DNA of 35,476 nt from JAVKSM01 sp039583705 (GTDB taxonomy: Bacteria > Actinomycetota > Actinomycetes > Mycobacteriales > Pseudonocardiaceae), in NCBI GenBank assembly GCA_039583705.1, contig JAVKSM010000018.1, positions 1 through 35,476 on the forward strand, given 5' to 3'. The notes below the pieces were generated by a model, which worked only from the letters and a program-made list of their open reading frames with translations, did not search any database and was not told where the DNA came from. The translations under genes and the position numbers were made by a program. This document shows, in pieces, positions 21,558 to 30,017 of this stretch. Each line of letters begins with the position of its first letter. Position 1 is the stretch's first letter.

Positions 21558-22966
21558 ACACCGCCGACCTGAGCGCCACCGAGTTGCTCACCGCCTTCGC
21601 CACCGGCACGGCCTCCCCCGTCGAAGCCACCAGGGACGCGCTGGACCGCGTCGGATCCCTCGATCGGCTGGTCAACGCGTTTTGTCTGGTCGACGCCGAC
21701 CGCGCGCTGGCCGCGGCCCGGCAGTCCGAGCGGCGCTGGCGGCGCGGCGAGCCCCGGGGCGCGCTGGACGGCGTGCCCACGTCGGTCAAGGACGTCTTCC
21801 TCACCGCCGGCTGGCCGACGCTGCGTGGCTCGTGGACGATTTCGGCCGACCAGGAGTGGACGGTGGACGCGCCGCCGGTCGCCCGGCTGCGGGAGCACGG
21901 CGCGGTCCTGCTGGGCAAGACCACCACCCCGGAGCTGGGATGGAAGGGCGTCACCGACAGCCCCCGCACCGGCTCTACCGGCAACCCGTGGGACCCGTCG
22001 CGGACCGCCGGCGGGTCGAGCGGCGGCAGCGCGGCGGCCCTCGCCCTGGGCATGGGGGCGCTCTCCGTCGGCACCGACGGCGGCGGGTCGGTGCGGATCC
22101 CGGCCGGGTTCTGCGGGACCGTCGCTCTCAAGCCCACCTTCGGCCGGGTCCCGCACTGGCCGGCGAGCCCGTTCGGCACGCTGGCCCATGCCGGGCCGAT
22201 GACCCGCACCGTGCCAGACGCGGCGTTGCTGCTCGACGTCCTGGCCGGGCCGGACAGCCGTGACGCCGCGGCGCTGCCACCGCCGTCCGGCTCGTTCCGG
22301 GAGGCGCTGGAGGACGGGGTGGAAGGGCTGCGGGTGGCGTTCAGCCCTTCGCTCGGTTACGTGGACGTCGATCCCGAGGTCGCCGCCGCGGTCAGGGCCG
22401 GCGCCGAGGTGTTCGCCAGGCTCGGCGCCCGCGTGGAGCAGGTGGACCCGGGCTTCGCCGACCCGGTCGAGGCATTCTGCGTGCTGTGGTTCGCCGGCGC
22501 CGCGAAGGTCGTCGAGCACGTCGACGCCACCGGGCGGGCCCGGATGGATCCGGCGCTGGTGCAGGTCTGCGAACAGGGCGCCCGCTACTCGGCGCTGGAC
22601 TACCTGGCTGCCGCCGCCACCCGGACGGCGCTGGGTCAGCTCATGGGCGGTTTCCACGAACGTCACGACCTACTGCTCACGCCGACGCTGCCGATCCCGG
22701 CGTTCGAGGTCGGCAGGGAGGTGCCGTCCGGGTGGCCGGCGCCCCGCTGGACGAGCTGGACGCCGTTCACCTACCCGTTCAACATGACCCAGCAGCCGGC
22801 CGTGACCGTGCCGTGTGGGCTGACCGGCGAGGGCCTGCCCGTGGGTCTGCAGCTCGTCGGTGCCCGCTACGCTGACGCCCTGGTGCTGCGGGCCGCCCGG
22901 GCCTACGAGCGGGCCCGCCCGGCGTCGCCCGCCCCCGCCCCGCTCCGCGCCCAGAGCCCGCCGTGA
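21554..22966 (+). CDS. Amidase-signature family hydrolase
   Basis: A 470-residue amidase with the Ser-cisSer-Lys triad: Lys79 (GVPTSVKDVF), cis-Ser at 155/156 (TAGGSSGGSAAA) and nucleophile Ser179 (SVGTDGGGSVRIPA). It hydrolyses a C-N bond of an amide or ureido acid. Candidates in this context are maleamate- or succinamate-like half-amides or ureido acids; sequence alone does not decide. It is unlikely to be GatA, since no gatC/gatB genes are adjacent and the setting is catabolic. The ATG overlaps the upstream stop by four bases. The C-terminus is Pro/Ala-rich and ends four bases before the convergent synthetase gene's stop. Confidence 0.9.
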   Translation: MNTADLSATELLTAFATGTASPVEATRDALDRVGSLDRLVNAFCLVDADRALAAARQSERRWRRGEPRGALDGVPTSVKDVFLTAGWPTLRGSWTISADQEWTVDAPPVARLREHGAVLLGKTTTPELGWKGVTDSPRTGSTGNPWDPSRTAGGSSGGSAAALALGMGALSVGTDGGGSVRIPAGFCGTVALKPTFGRVPHWPASPFGTLAHAGPMTRTVPDAALLLDVLAGPDSRDAAALPPPSGSFREALEDGVEGLRVAFSPSLGYVDVDPEVAAAVRAGAEVFARLGARVEQVDPGFADPVEAFCVLWFAGAAKVVEHVDATGRARMDPALVQVCEQGARYSALDYLAAAATRTALGQLMGGFHERHDLLLTPTLPIPAFEVGREVPSGWPAPRWTSWTPFTYPFNMTQQPAVTVPCGLTGEGLPVGLQLVGARYADALVLRAARAYERARPASPAPAPLRAQSPP

Positions 22967-22970
22967 GGGC

Positions 22971-24467
22971 TCACCCTGACAGCTCGCTCTTGAGCACCTT
23001 GCCCAGCTCGTTGCGGGGCAGGGCGTCGAGCCAGCGCACGGCACGCGGCCGCTTGTGCGGCGCGAGCGCCTGGGCGACGTGGTCGGCGAGCTCCCGCTCG
23101 CCGGGTCGGTGCGCGCCGGGGGCCAGGACGAGCCAGGCCACGACGCGCTCGCCGAGGTCGTCGTCCGGCTCGCCGACAACCGCGGCCTCGGCCACCGCGG
23201 GATGTTGGAGCAGGACGGTCTCGACCTCCCCAGCGCCGATCCGGTAACCGCCGGAGGAGATGAGGTCGGTCGCCCGCCGCCCGAGGATGCGCAGCGAACC
23301 CTCGGCGTCGCGGGTGGCGATGTCACCGGTCCGCAACCAGCCGCCGCGGAAGGCGCGGGCGGTGGCCACCGGTTGGTTGAGGTAGCCGAGGAACAGGTTC
23401 GGCCCGCGGACCTCGATCTCGCTCGGGGTCTGCTCACCGTGGCGGAGCTCGGACCCGTCGTCGGCGACGAGCCGCAGCTCGACGCCCGGCAGCGGCGGCC
23501 CCACCGTCCCGGGTCGGCGCGGGCCGGTCGCGTAGGCCGCGCACACGATGAGGGTTTCGGTCATCCCGTACCGCTCGATCACGGTGGCGCCGGTGGCCCG
23601 TGTGATCCGCTCGGAGTCACCGATCGGCAGCGCCGCCGAGCCCGACACCAGCAGCCGCGCCCGGCGCAGTGCCGCCGCCACCGTGGCGTCGGCCGTCGCG
23701 TCGAGCGCGAGCCGGTGGTACATCGTGGGGACGCCGAAGGCCATCGTGGCCTCGGCGGCGAGCTCGCCCGCCACAGCCGCGGCGGTGAACCGGCCGAGGA
23801 GGTGCAGCTGGCCGCCGAGCCGCAGTGGCCCCAGCAGGCCGAGGACCAGACCGTGGACGTGGAACAGCGGCAGCGCGTGTACGAGCACGTCCCCGGCGGT
23901 CCACTCCCAGACCTGCGCCAGCGCGTCGAGGTTGCTCGCGACGGCGCGGCGGGGCAGCACGGTGCCCTTGGGCGGCCCCGTGGTGCCGGAGGTGTAGAGG
24001 ACGAGCGCCGGGGTCTCCGGGGGTGGCTCCGGCGGCAGGGTGTGCCCGCCAGCGGACACACCGTCCAGCCGCACCTCGATCCGGTCGAGCGCGGCGAGCG
24101 GTGCCGGCAGGTCCGTGCCCGGCCCGCAGACCACGAGGTCGACGCCGCTGTCGGCGAGCACGTGGGCCAACTCCCGGCCGCCGATCCTGGGGTTGACCGG
24201 GACGAGCGGGATTCCGGCGGCCAGGGCGCCGGCGACGGCCGCACAGGTCTCCAGGCCAGGGGTGGCCCATACGGCGACCCGGGTCGCCCCGCCGACCTCG
24301 CCGACGAGGTCGGCGGCCAGCGCGGCGAGCTGGGCGTAGTCCAGCGAGCGCCCCGCGATCCGGACCGCCTCGCCCGCACCCGCCGCGGCATGCTGGGCCA
24401 GCGGAAGCAACGGGGCCGCCGCCGGGCCGCGCGGGTCCCCGCATCGTTGTGGCCGTCGCGGGGACAC
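22971..24467 (-). CDS. Acyl-CoA synthetase, malonyl-CoA synthetase (MatB)-like
   Basis: A 498-residue adenylate-forming enzyme. Motifs: ALVLYTSGTTGPPKG (ATP P-loop), LPLFHVHGLVLGLLGP, ERYGMTETLI, RRPGTVGPPLPGV, WLRTGDIATRD, GRRATDLISSGGYRIGAGEVE and the end PRNELGKVLK with the adenylation Lys. The block PRRPGTVG carries the Arg used by MatB enzymes for the second carboxylate, and GYLNQP and GAGEVETVLL follow the actinobacterial MatB pattern, so malonate or a methylmalonate-like diacid is the likely substrate. The Lys usual in DLIKSGGY is Ser here. The start GTG 24467 has no strong ribosome site and could be further in. It follows the stomatin gene by 21 bases on the same strand and converges with the amidase. 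Confidence 0.88.
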   Translation of the reverse strand: MSPRRPQRCGDPRGPAAAPLLPLAQHAAAGAGEAVRIAGRSLDYAQLAALAADLVGEVGGATRVAVWATPGLETCAAVAGALAAGIPLVPVNPRIGGRELAHVLADSGVDLVVCGPGTDLPAPLAALDRIEVRLDGVSAGGHTLPPEPPPETPALVLYTSGTTGPPKGTVLPRRAVASNLDALAQVWEWTAGDVLVHALPLFHVHGLVLGLLGPLRLGGQLHLLGRFTAAAVAGELAAEATMAFGVPTMYHRLALDATADATVAAALRRARLLVSGSAALPIGDSERITRATGATVIERYGMTETLIVCAAYATGPRRPGTVGPPLPGVELRLVADDGSELRHGEQTPSEIEVRGPNLFLGYLNQPVATARAFRGGWLRTGDIATRDAEGSLRILGRRATDLISSGGYRIGAGEVETVLLQHPAVAEAAVVGEPDDDLGERVVAWLVLAPGAHRPGERELADHVAQALAPHKRPRAVRWLDALPRNELGKVLKSELSG

Positions 24468-24488
24468 CGAAATCGGCCACCCACACGT

Positions 24489-25958
24489 TCAGCCGCGGTG
24501 CTGCGGCGGCTGGGGGTAGCCGGGCGGGACGTCCTCGTCGGCTGCCCCTTGGCCGGATGGCTCGACCGCTCCCTGCTTTCCTGCCCTGGTGTCGCCGACC
24601 GACCCACTGTCCGACCCGCTGTCCGTGCCCGATGGCCGGGGTCGCTGCGGGAAACCGGGCGGCGCCGGCTGCTGCTGCGCAAGCCCGTGGGGCGGGGTCG
24701 GCGACCCTTCCTCCCGGTCCGGTTCCCCCCGCCCCGGTTCCCGCGGGTCCGGCGCGGGCCTGCGCTCCGGCGAGGCGGCAGCGCGGGAGTGCGCGCCGTT
24801 CCCGTCGGGGAGCTCGGGAGGGAACCGCGGGAACGGCTCGTGGGGTGGTGGCACCTCCTGGCGCGCGGCGGCTTCGGCGGCGGCGACCACCTGCCGGATC
24901 TCGGACGGGGTCGTCGTGTCGAACCAGTCCTTGACCGACTCGTCGTCATCCTCCGGCCGCACCCCTGACCCCTCGTCCGGGCTCGGCTGGTAGCGGAAGA
25001 CACCGTCCTCGCCGGGAGCCCCGAGCATCCGCGTGAAGCCCTCCAGCGCCTTGCCGAAGTCGCTGGGCACCAGCCACACCTTGTTCGCCTCACCCTGCGC
25101 CATCTGCGGCAGCGTCTGGAGGTACTGGTAGGCCAGCAGTTCGGGCGTCGGCTTTCCGGCCTTGATCGCCGCGAACACCTTCTCGATGGCCTTGGCCTGG
25201 CCCTGCGCCTGCAGGTAGCGCGCGGCGCGCTCACCCTGCGCCCGCAGCATGCGCGACTGCCGGTCGGCTTCGGCGGCGAGGATGGCAGCCTGCTTGGCGC
25301 CTTCGGCCGAGAGGATCTGGGACTGCTTCTGGCCTTCCGCAGTCTTGATCGAGGACTCCCGCTGGCCTTCCGCGGTGAGGATCATCGCGCGTTTCTCGCG
25401 GTCGGCCCGCATCTGCTTCTCCATGGAGTCCTGGATCGACGGCGGCGGGTCGATGGCCTTGAGCTCGACCCGCGCCACCCGGATGCCCCAGCGGCCGGTG
25501 GCCTCGTCCAGCACGCCGCGCAGTTGGCCGTTGATCTGGTCACGGGAGGTCAGCGTCTGCTCCAGGCTCATGCCGCCGACCACGTTACGCAGCGTCGTCG
25601 TGGCGAGCTGCTCGACGCCGATGATGTAGTTGTTGATCTCGTACACCGCGGCCTTGGGGTCGGTGACCTGGAAGTAGACGACGGTGTCGATCGACACCGT
25701 GAGGTTGTCCTCGGTGATCACGGGCTGCGGTGGGAAGGACACGACCTGCTCACGCAGGTCGATCCGGGCCCGGATCTTGTCGAAGAACGGCACGAGGAAA
25801 CAGATCCCGGGCGGTTGGGTCGCCTTGTACCGACCCAACCGCTCCACCACCGCCGCCTGAGCCTGCGGGATGATCTGCACCGACCGGACCAGCACGATGA
25901 CCACCAGCAGCACGACGAGCAGCACGACAACGACCGCTGCGACGCTTCCCGGGTTCAT
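24489..25958 (-). CDS. SPFH/Band 7 (stomatin-like) membrane protein, Rv1488 type
   Basis: A 489-residue protein. One N-terminal membrane segment (about residues 5-25, VAAVVVVLLVVLLVVIVLV) is followed by the SPFH domain (VQIIPQAQAAVVERLGRY, DLREQVVSF, VITEDNLTVSIDTVVYFQV, YIIGVEQLATTTLRNVVG) and a long Ala/Glu/Gln coiled coil (RADREKRAMILTAEGQRESS) used for oligomerisation. After about residue 310 comes a tail of some 180 residues, with a first acidic part and then a Pro/Gly/Ser-rich disordered part, longer than in most relatives. Such proteins form membrane scaffolds with NfeD, whose gene precedes it by two bases. ATG 25958 follows a GGGGAGGG purine run. Confidence 0.92.
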   Translation of the reverse strand: MNPGSVAAVVVVLLVVLLVVIVLVRSVQIIPQAQAAVVERLGRYKATQPPGICFLVPFFDKIRARIDLREQVVSFPPQPVITEDNLTVSIDTVVYFQVTDPKAAVYEINNYIIGVEQLATTTLRNVVGGMSLEQTLTSRDQINGQLRGVLDEATGRWGIRVARVELKAIDPPPSIQDSMEKQMRADREKRAMILTAEGQRESSIKTAEGQKQSQILSAEGAKQAAILAAEADRQSRMLRAQGERAARYLQAQGQAKAIEKVFAAIKAGKPTPELLAYQYLQTLPQMAQGEANKVWLVPSDFGKALEGFTRMLGAPGEDGVFRYQPSPDEGSGVRPEDDDESVKDWFDTTTPSEIRQVVAAAEAAARQEVPPPHEPFPRFPPELPDGNGAHSRAAASPERRPAPDPREPGRGEPDREEGSPTPPHGLAQQQPAPPGFPQRPRPSGTDSGSDSGSVGDTRAGKQGAVEPSGQGAADEDVPPGYPQPPQHRG

Positions 25959-25960
25959 TC

Positions 25961-26389
25961 CTACGGCCCTCCCCAGACGACTGCGGTTGCACCCGATATC
26001 TCTATGACGGTGACGCTGCAACCGGGCTCGAGCACCTCGTCGTGGTCATAGGCGCGGGCCGACCATGTCTCGCCACCGATCTTCACCCGGCCGCCGTGTG
26101 CGTCCACCGTGGTCAGCACGGTGGCTCGTCCGCCCACCAGCGCGTCGACGTTGGTGCTGGCGCCGTGACCATGGTGCACGCGGTGGCGCAGCGCCGGTCG
26201 GGCGCCCAGCAGCAGGAGCACCGAGACCACCGCGAAGACGATCACGTCGATGACGACCGTGGCACCGGCGGCGGCGGCCGCCGCCGCCGCCAGCGCGCCA
26301 CCCCCGATCATGAGAAGCACCAACGCCCCGGACAACAACTCGGCCGCGATGAGCAGGATCCCCGCGACCAGCCAGATGAGCGCCGTCAC
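25961..26389 (-). CDS. NfeD family membrane protein
   Basis: A 142-residue short NfeD. Two or three hydrophobic segments (ALIWLVAGILLIAAELLSG, ALVLLMIGGGALAAAAAAAAG, VIDVIVFAVVSVLLLLGA) lead to a C-terminal OB-fold NfeD domain (VGGRATVLTTVDAHGGRVKIGGETWSARAY ... GCSVTVIEISGATAVV, in two blocks). It partners the SPFH protein encoded next, with a two-base gap: the conserved NfeD-stomatin operon, Rv1487-Rv1488 in M. tuberculosis. The GTG at 26389 is chosen because the first membrane helix begins there and AAGG lies nine bases upstream. Confidence 0.9.
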   Translation of the reverse strand: MTALIWLVAGILLIAAELLSGALVLLMIGGGALAAAAAAAAGATVVIDVIVFAVVSVLLLLGARPALRHRVHHGHGASTNVDALVGGRATVLTTVDAHGGRVKIGGETWSARAYDHDEVLEPGCSVTVIEISGATAVVWGGP

Positions 26390-26562
26390 ACACCTGATCC
26401 TTCCATAACGGACACCCGCCGTGGGCCGCTTCGCCACCGGGTGTCGAAGTCCAGTCTGCCCGGGGACGCGCTCCACCACACCCTTCAGGGACTTCCGGCC
26501 GTTGCGGTGTCACGTCGGGGTCCCGCGGTTAGCCTTGGGCCGTGTCCTGCCCGAGCGCGACG

Positions 26563-27345
26563 ATGACGGTGTGGTCCTCTGCGTGGTTGGCGGGCGCTGC
26601 CGCGCCCGACGACCTCCTCGACGCGCTCGTGCCCTGGTCAGACGCACACGACGTGGTCGCCGCCGACGAGGCCACCGCAGTGACCCTGGACCTGCCCGCC
26701 CCGGACCGGACGGGAGCCGCACCGGCGGCGCTGCTGGCGGCGCTGCGCCGGGGCAGCGCCGCCGGGTCGACCGCGGCGGAGCTGGTGCTCCCGGTGCCGG
26801 GGGACACCCGCGGGCTACCCCGCGTCGGCGGGTTCACCGTCGCGGCGATCAGCCGCGGCGAGGGTGTCCTGCTGTCGGGCGCCGGGCTGGGCATCGTCGC
26901 GGCGCCGGTGGCCGACGGCGTGCTGCGCTGGACGGTGTACCGCGTCCCGGACGTGCCGCCCGTCCCGCCGATCCCGGTCGCCGAGGCGGAGCACGAGCTG
27001 CGGGAGCAGACCCGGCTCGCGGCCTTCACGCTCACCGAGTTGGGGGTGGCGCGGCACCGGCCCGGGGTGCGGGAGGAGATCGCGGCGGCGCTGCGGGCGC
27101 TGCCTCGGTCGATCTGGCCGGACGGCATGCCGCAGCGGTCACTGCGCGTGTTGCAGCAGGCCGACGAGGTGGACGCGATCCTCACCGCGGCCTCGGCCGA
27201 CGCGCCGGGCGGGGCGCTGTCGGCCTCGGCGGCCTGCGCCCGCTCGACGGCGCTGCGGCCGCTGGCCTCGGCGGTACGCACCGCCCGGCTGGGCGCGGTG
27301 GCCGAGGCGGTGCGGGTCCTCGCCGGCAGCGCCGGTCGGCACTGA
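26563..27345 (+). CDS. Conserved actinobacterial protein of unknown function (Rv1486c position)
   Basis: A 260-residue, Ala/Pro/Leu-rich soluble protein without a signal peptide or membrane segment. I do not recognise a domain. Visible blocks are VGGFTVAAISRGEGVLLSG, RWTVYRVPDVPPVPPIPVAEAEHELREQ (in two pieces) and LTELGVARHRPGVREEIAAAL, which looks like two mixed beta-sheet halves and a helical end. It sits between the NfeD operon and hemH, where M. tuberculosis has the hypothetical gene Rv1486c, so it is probably its orthologue. ATG 26563 is used; an in-frame GTG at 26542 is possible. It converges with hemH, six bases apart, leaving no room for a terminator between them. Confidence 0.75.
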   Translation: MTVWSSAWLAGAAAPDDLLDALVPWSDAHDVVAADEATAVTLDLPAPDRTGAAPAALLAALRRGSAAGSTAAELVLPVPGDTRGLPRVGGFTVAAISRGEGVLLSGAGLGIVAAPVADGVLRWTVYRVPDVPPVPPIPVAEAEHELREQTRLAAFTLTELGVARHRPGVREEIAAALRALPRSIWPDGMPQRSLRVLQQADEVDAILTAASADAPGGALSASAACARSTALRPLASAVRTARLGAVAEAVRVLAGSAGRH

Positions 27346-27351
27346 ACCGCG

Positions 27352-28398
27352 CTACTCCGGTGGGGCCGGGCGGCGGCCGGGCTCACAGCACTCCGGGGCG
27401 CACGGCGTCCCGTCGCGGCCCGAACCCGAGGCCGGCAGCGCCGAGAGCCGGCACGGCGCGGCGTCGGCGGTGTGCTCAGCCACCAGCTCGGCCACCATCC
27501 GGGCGAACCTGGGGTCACTGCCGGCGGTGTCAGCCCGGGCGAAAGCCATCCCGAGCTCGTCGGCCACCGCTCGTGCCTCGACGTCGAGGTCCCAGACGAC
27601 CTCCATGTGGTCGCTGACGAAGCCGACGGGGCTGAGGACCACGGCACGGGTACCGGAGCTGTGCAGCGCACGCAGGTGGTCGACGACGTCGGGCCCGAGC
27701 CAGGGCACGCTCGGTGGACCCGACCGGGACTGCCACACCACGTCGTGCTCGACTCCCCCGAGAGCCGCCGCCACCAGCCGGCTTGCCTCGCCGACCTGCC
27801 GCGAGTACCGCCGGCCACCCTCCGCGGGCGGTCCCGCCCATTCGTCGGCGGCCACCGGGACCGAGTGCGCGGTGAACACCAGCCGAGCCCGCTGCCGGCG
27901 CGACGCGGGCAGCTCCGCGTAGGCGGCCCGCACGGCGTCGGCGACTGCCGCGACGAACAGCGGGTGGTCGTAGAAGTGCCGCAGCTTGACCAGCTCGGGC
28001 GCGCGAGCCCCGGTGGCGACACGGGCCCGAGCGATGTCCTCGTGGTACTGGCGGCACGCGGAGTACCCGCCATAGGCGCTGGTCGCCAGCACGAGCGCGC
28101 GGCCGACCCCGTCCCTGGCCATCTCGGCGACGGTGTCCCCGACAAAGGGGTGCCAGTTGCGGTTGCCGAGGTAGACGGGCAGCCCAGGCAACTCCCGCCG
28201 CAGCGCCGCACGCAACGCCCGGTTCCGGGCATTGATCGGCGAGATGCCGCCGAAGTGCAGGTAGTGGCGGGCGACAGCCGCCAGCCGCTCCGGCGGCACC
28301 CCCCGGCCGCGCGTGACGTGGGCGAGGAAAGGCATCACGTCGCCGGGTCCTTCCGGTCCGCCGAAGGACAGCAGCAGCAGCGCGTCGACCTGGATCAC
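27352..28398 (-). CDS. hemH: Ferrochelatase (coproporphyrin III type)
   Basis: A 348-residue ferrochelatase that inserts Fe(II) into the porphyrin; actinobacterial members act on coproporphyrin III and are also called CpfC. Seen: ALLLLSFGGPEGP at the N-terminus, YLHFGGISPIN, the catalytic His178 in LVFTAHSVP, and Glu266 in PVGFVSDHMEVVWDLD. Cys115 and a C-terminal group Cys333, Cys337, Cys338 could bind the [2Fe-2S] cluster known in actinobacterial ferrochelatases, although the spacing differs from the mycobacterial one. The GTG at 28398, with GGTGAGG five bases before it, matches the mycobacterial N-terminus better than the ATG at 28428. It follows inhA in the fabG1-inhA-hemH operon. Confidence 0.93.
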   Translation of the reverse strand: MIQVDALLLLSFGGPEGPGDVMPFLAHVTRGRGVPPERLAAVARHYLHFGGISPINARNRALRAALRRELPGLPVYLGNRNWHPFVGDTVAEMARDGVGRALVLATSAYGGYSACRQYHEDIARARVATGARAPELVKLRHFYDHPLFVAAVADAVRAAYAELPASRRQRARLVFTAHSVPVAADEWAGPPAEGGRRYSRQVGEASRLVAAALGGVEHDVVWQSRSGPPSVPWLGPDVVDHLRALHSSGTRAVVLSPVGFVSDHMEVVWDLDVEARAVADELGMAFARADTAGSDPRFARMVAELVAEHTADAAPCRLSALPASGSGRDGTPCAPECCEPGRRPAPPE

Positions 28399-28435
28399 GC
28401 CGTCCTCACCGGGTTGGTGGACCAGCATGACCTGG

Positions 28436-29206
28436 CTAGGCGCCGATGGCGTGGAAGCCGCCGTCGGCCCAGACCATGGAACCGGTGGTCGCGGGCAGCC
28501 AGTCCGAGAGCAACGCACAGCAGGTGCGGGCCACCGGCGCCGGGTCGCCGACATCCCAGCCCAGCGGCGCCCTGGCGTCCCACGCCTCCTCGAACGCGGC
28601 GAAGCCCGGAATGGACCTGGCGGCCATCGTGCGAACCGGACCGGCCGCCACCAGGTTCACCCGGATGCCCTTCGGGCCGAGGTCGCGGGCGAGGTAGCGG
28701 CAGGTCGACTCCAGCGCCGACTTCGCCACGCCCATCCAGTCGTAGGCAGGCCACGCCTGGCGGTTGTCGAAGTCCATCCCGACGATCGACGCGCCCGGCC
28801 CCAGCAGTGGCAGGCAGGCCACCGCCAGCGACTTGAACGAGAATGCCGAGACCTGCAGCGCGGTGGCCACGTCCGCCCACGGCGCGCCGAGGAACGCCCC
28901 CTCCCCCAGGCAGCTCGGCGGCGCGAAGCCGATGGAGTGCAGCACCCCGTCCAGCCCGTCGACGTGCTCGCCCACCCGCTCGGCCAGGCTGTCGAGCTGC
29001 CCGGTTTCCTGGACGTCGAGCTCCACCACCGGCGCCGGCTGCGGCAGTCGGGTCGCAATCCGCTCCACGAGCCGGATCCGGCCGTACCCGGTGAGCACCA
29101 CCCGGGCACCCTGCTCCTGCGCGACCCGCGCCACGTGGAACGCGATCGAGGCGTCGGTGATCACCCCGGTGACGAGCAGCCGCTTGCCGTTCAGCAATCC
29201 GGTCAT
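28436..29206 (-). CDS. inhA: Enoyl-[acyl-carrier-protein] reductase (NADH), InhA
   Basis: A 256-residue SDR enoyl-ACP reductase of fatty acid elongation. It has GKRLLVTGVITDASIAFHVA (NADH loop), LDVQE, HSIGFAPPS with Ser91 at the place of mycobacterial Ser94, and the catalytic set Phe146 (GMDFD), Tyr155 and Lys162 (PAYDWMGVAKSALES). It reduces the trans-2 double bond of acyl-ACP, either in FAS-II type chain growth or long-chain (mycolate-like) elongation. ATG 29206 has GGAGG eight bases upstream. It lies between fabG1 and hemH, as in mycobacteria. Sequence alone does not show whether this organism makes mycolic acids. Confidence 0.96.
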   Translation of the reverse strand: MTGLLNGKRLLVTGVITDASIAFHVARVAQEQGARVVLTGYGRIRLVERIATRLPQPAPVVELDVQETGQLDSLAERVGEHVDGLDGVLHSIGFAPPSCLGEGAFLGAPWADVATALQVSAFSFKSLAVACLPLLGPGASIVGMDFDNRQAWPAYDWMGVAKSALESTCRYLARDLGPKGIRVNLVAAGPVRTMAARSIPGFAAFEEAWDARAPLGWDVGDPAPVARTCCALLSDWLPATTGSMVWADGGFHAIGA

Positions 29207-29240
29207 CAGGGATTCCTCCAGTCCTGATCCATACCACGCC

Positions 29241-29945
29241 CTAGTGCCCCATGCCGAGGCCGCCGTCGACCGGGATGACCGCACCCGTCACGTAGGCGGC
29301 CGCGTCGGAGGCCAGCCAGATGACAGCCGCCGCCACCTCGCTCGGGTCCGCCTGCCGGCCGAGCGGGATCGACGCCATGATCTCCTGCCGCCGCTTGTCG
29401 GTGAGCTCGGCGGTCATCTCGGTCGCCACGTAACCGGGTGCCACGACGTTCGCGGTGATCTTGCGGGAGCCAAGCTCCCGGGCGATGGAGCGGGCGACGC
29501 CGACCAGCCCGGCCTTGCTCGCCGCGTAGTTCACCTGGCCGGGCGCCCCGGACAGCCCGACGACCGAGGAGATGAAGACCATGCGCCCCCAGCGCTTGCG
29601 CAGCATCCCCGACGCGGCCCGCTTGGCCACCCGGAAGGCACCGGTGAGGTTGGCGTCGAGCACCCGGGTGAACTGCTCCTCACTCATCCGCAGCAGCAGC
29701 GTGTCGTCGGTCACCCCGGCGTTGGACACCAGCACCTCGACCGGCCCGTGCGCGTCCTCCACCTCCCGGAACGCCGCGTCGACCTGCCCGGCGTCGGTCA
29801 CGTCGCATCGCACTCCGAACAGACCGGGCGGAGCCCCGGAGCCGCGGTGCGTGACCGCGACGGCGTCCCCCGCCTCGGCGAAGGCCCGCGCAATGGCCAG
29901 CCCGATCCCCCGGTTGCCGCCGGTCACCAGCACCGATCGCGTCAC
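29241..29945 (-). CDS. fabG1: 3-oxoacyl-[acyl-carrier-protein] reductase (MabA/FabG1)
   Basis: A 234-residue SDR. The NADPH loop is SVLVTGGNRGIGLAIA, followed by CDVTDAGQV, LVSNAGVTDD, Ser of VFISSVVGLSG and the catalytic Tyr/Lys of VNYAASKAGLVG; the end IPVDGGLGMGH is typical. It reduces 3-oxoacyl-ACP to the 3-hydroxy form before dehydration and InhA. GTG 29945 has GGAGG seven bases upstream, and the first strand begins at once. The gap to inhA is 34 bases, and the order fabG1-inhA-hemH indicates one operon with a promoter upstream of 29945. Confidence 0.96.
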   Translation of the reverse strand: MTRSVLVTGGNRGIGLAIARAFAEAGDAVAVTHRGSGAPPGLFGVRCDVTDAGQVDAAFREVEDAHGPVEVLVSNAGVTDDTLLLRMSEEQFTRVLDANLTGAFRVAKRAASGMLRKRWGRMVFISSVVGLSGAPGQVNYAASKAGLVGVARSIARELGSRKITANVVAPGYVATEMTAELTDKRRQEIMASIPLGRQADPSEVAAAVIWLASDAAAYVTGAVIPVDGGLGMGH

Positions 29946-29980
29946 GCGCTTGCCTCCTTCGGCCACCTCGATCACGGGCG

Positions 29981-30010
29981 AGGTTAGCCGTGACGCGCTG
30001 CGGACCGTCA
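29981..30010 (-). promoter_or_regulatory. Candidate promoter of the fabG1-inhA-hemH operon
   Basis: On the minus strand TGACGG (30005-30010) and TAACCT (29981-29986) are 18 bases apart and would start transcription about 30 bases before the fabG1 GTG. The -35 box lies in one arm of an inverted repeat (GTGACG 29990-29995, CGTCAC 30006-30011). The match to consensus is moderate. Confidence 0.35.
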
Positions 30011-30017
30011 CGATGGC

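Noticed and set aside
21554..22966. Amidase as GatA of the Glu-tRNA amidotransferase
   Set aside because: The amidase signature is shared, but there is no gatC or gatB next to it and it is coupled to a hydroxyacid dehydrogenase under a catabolic operator.
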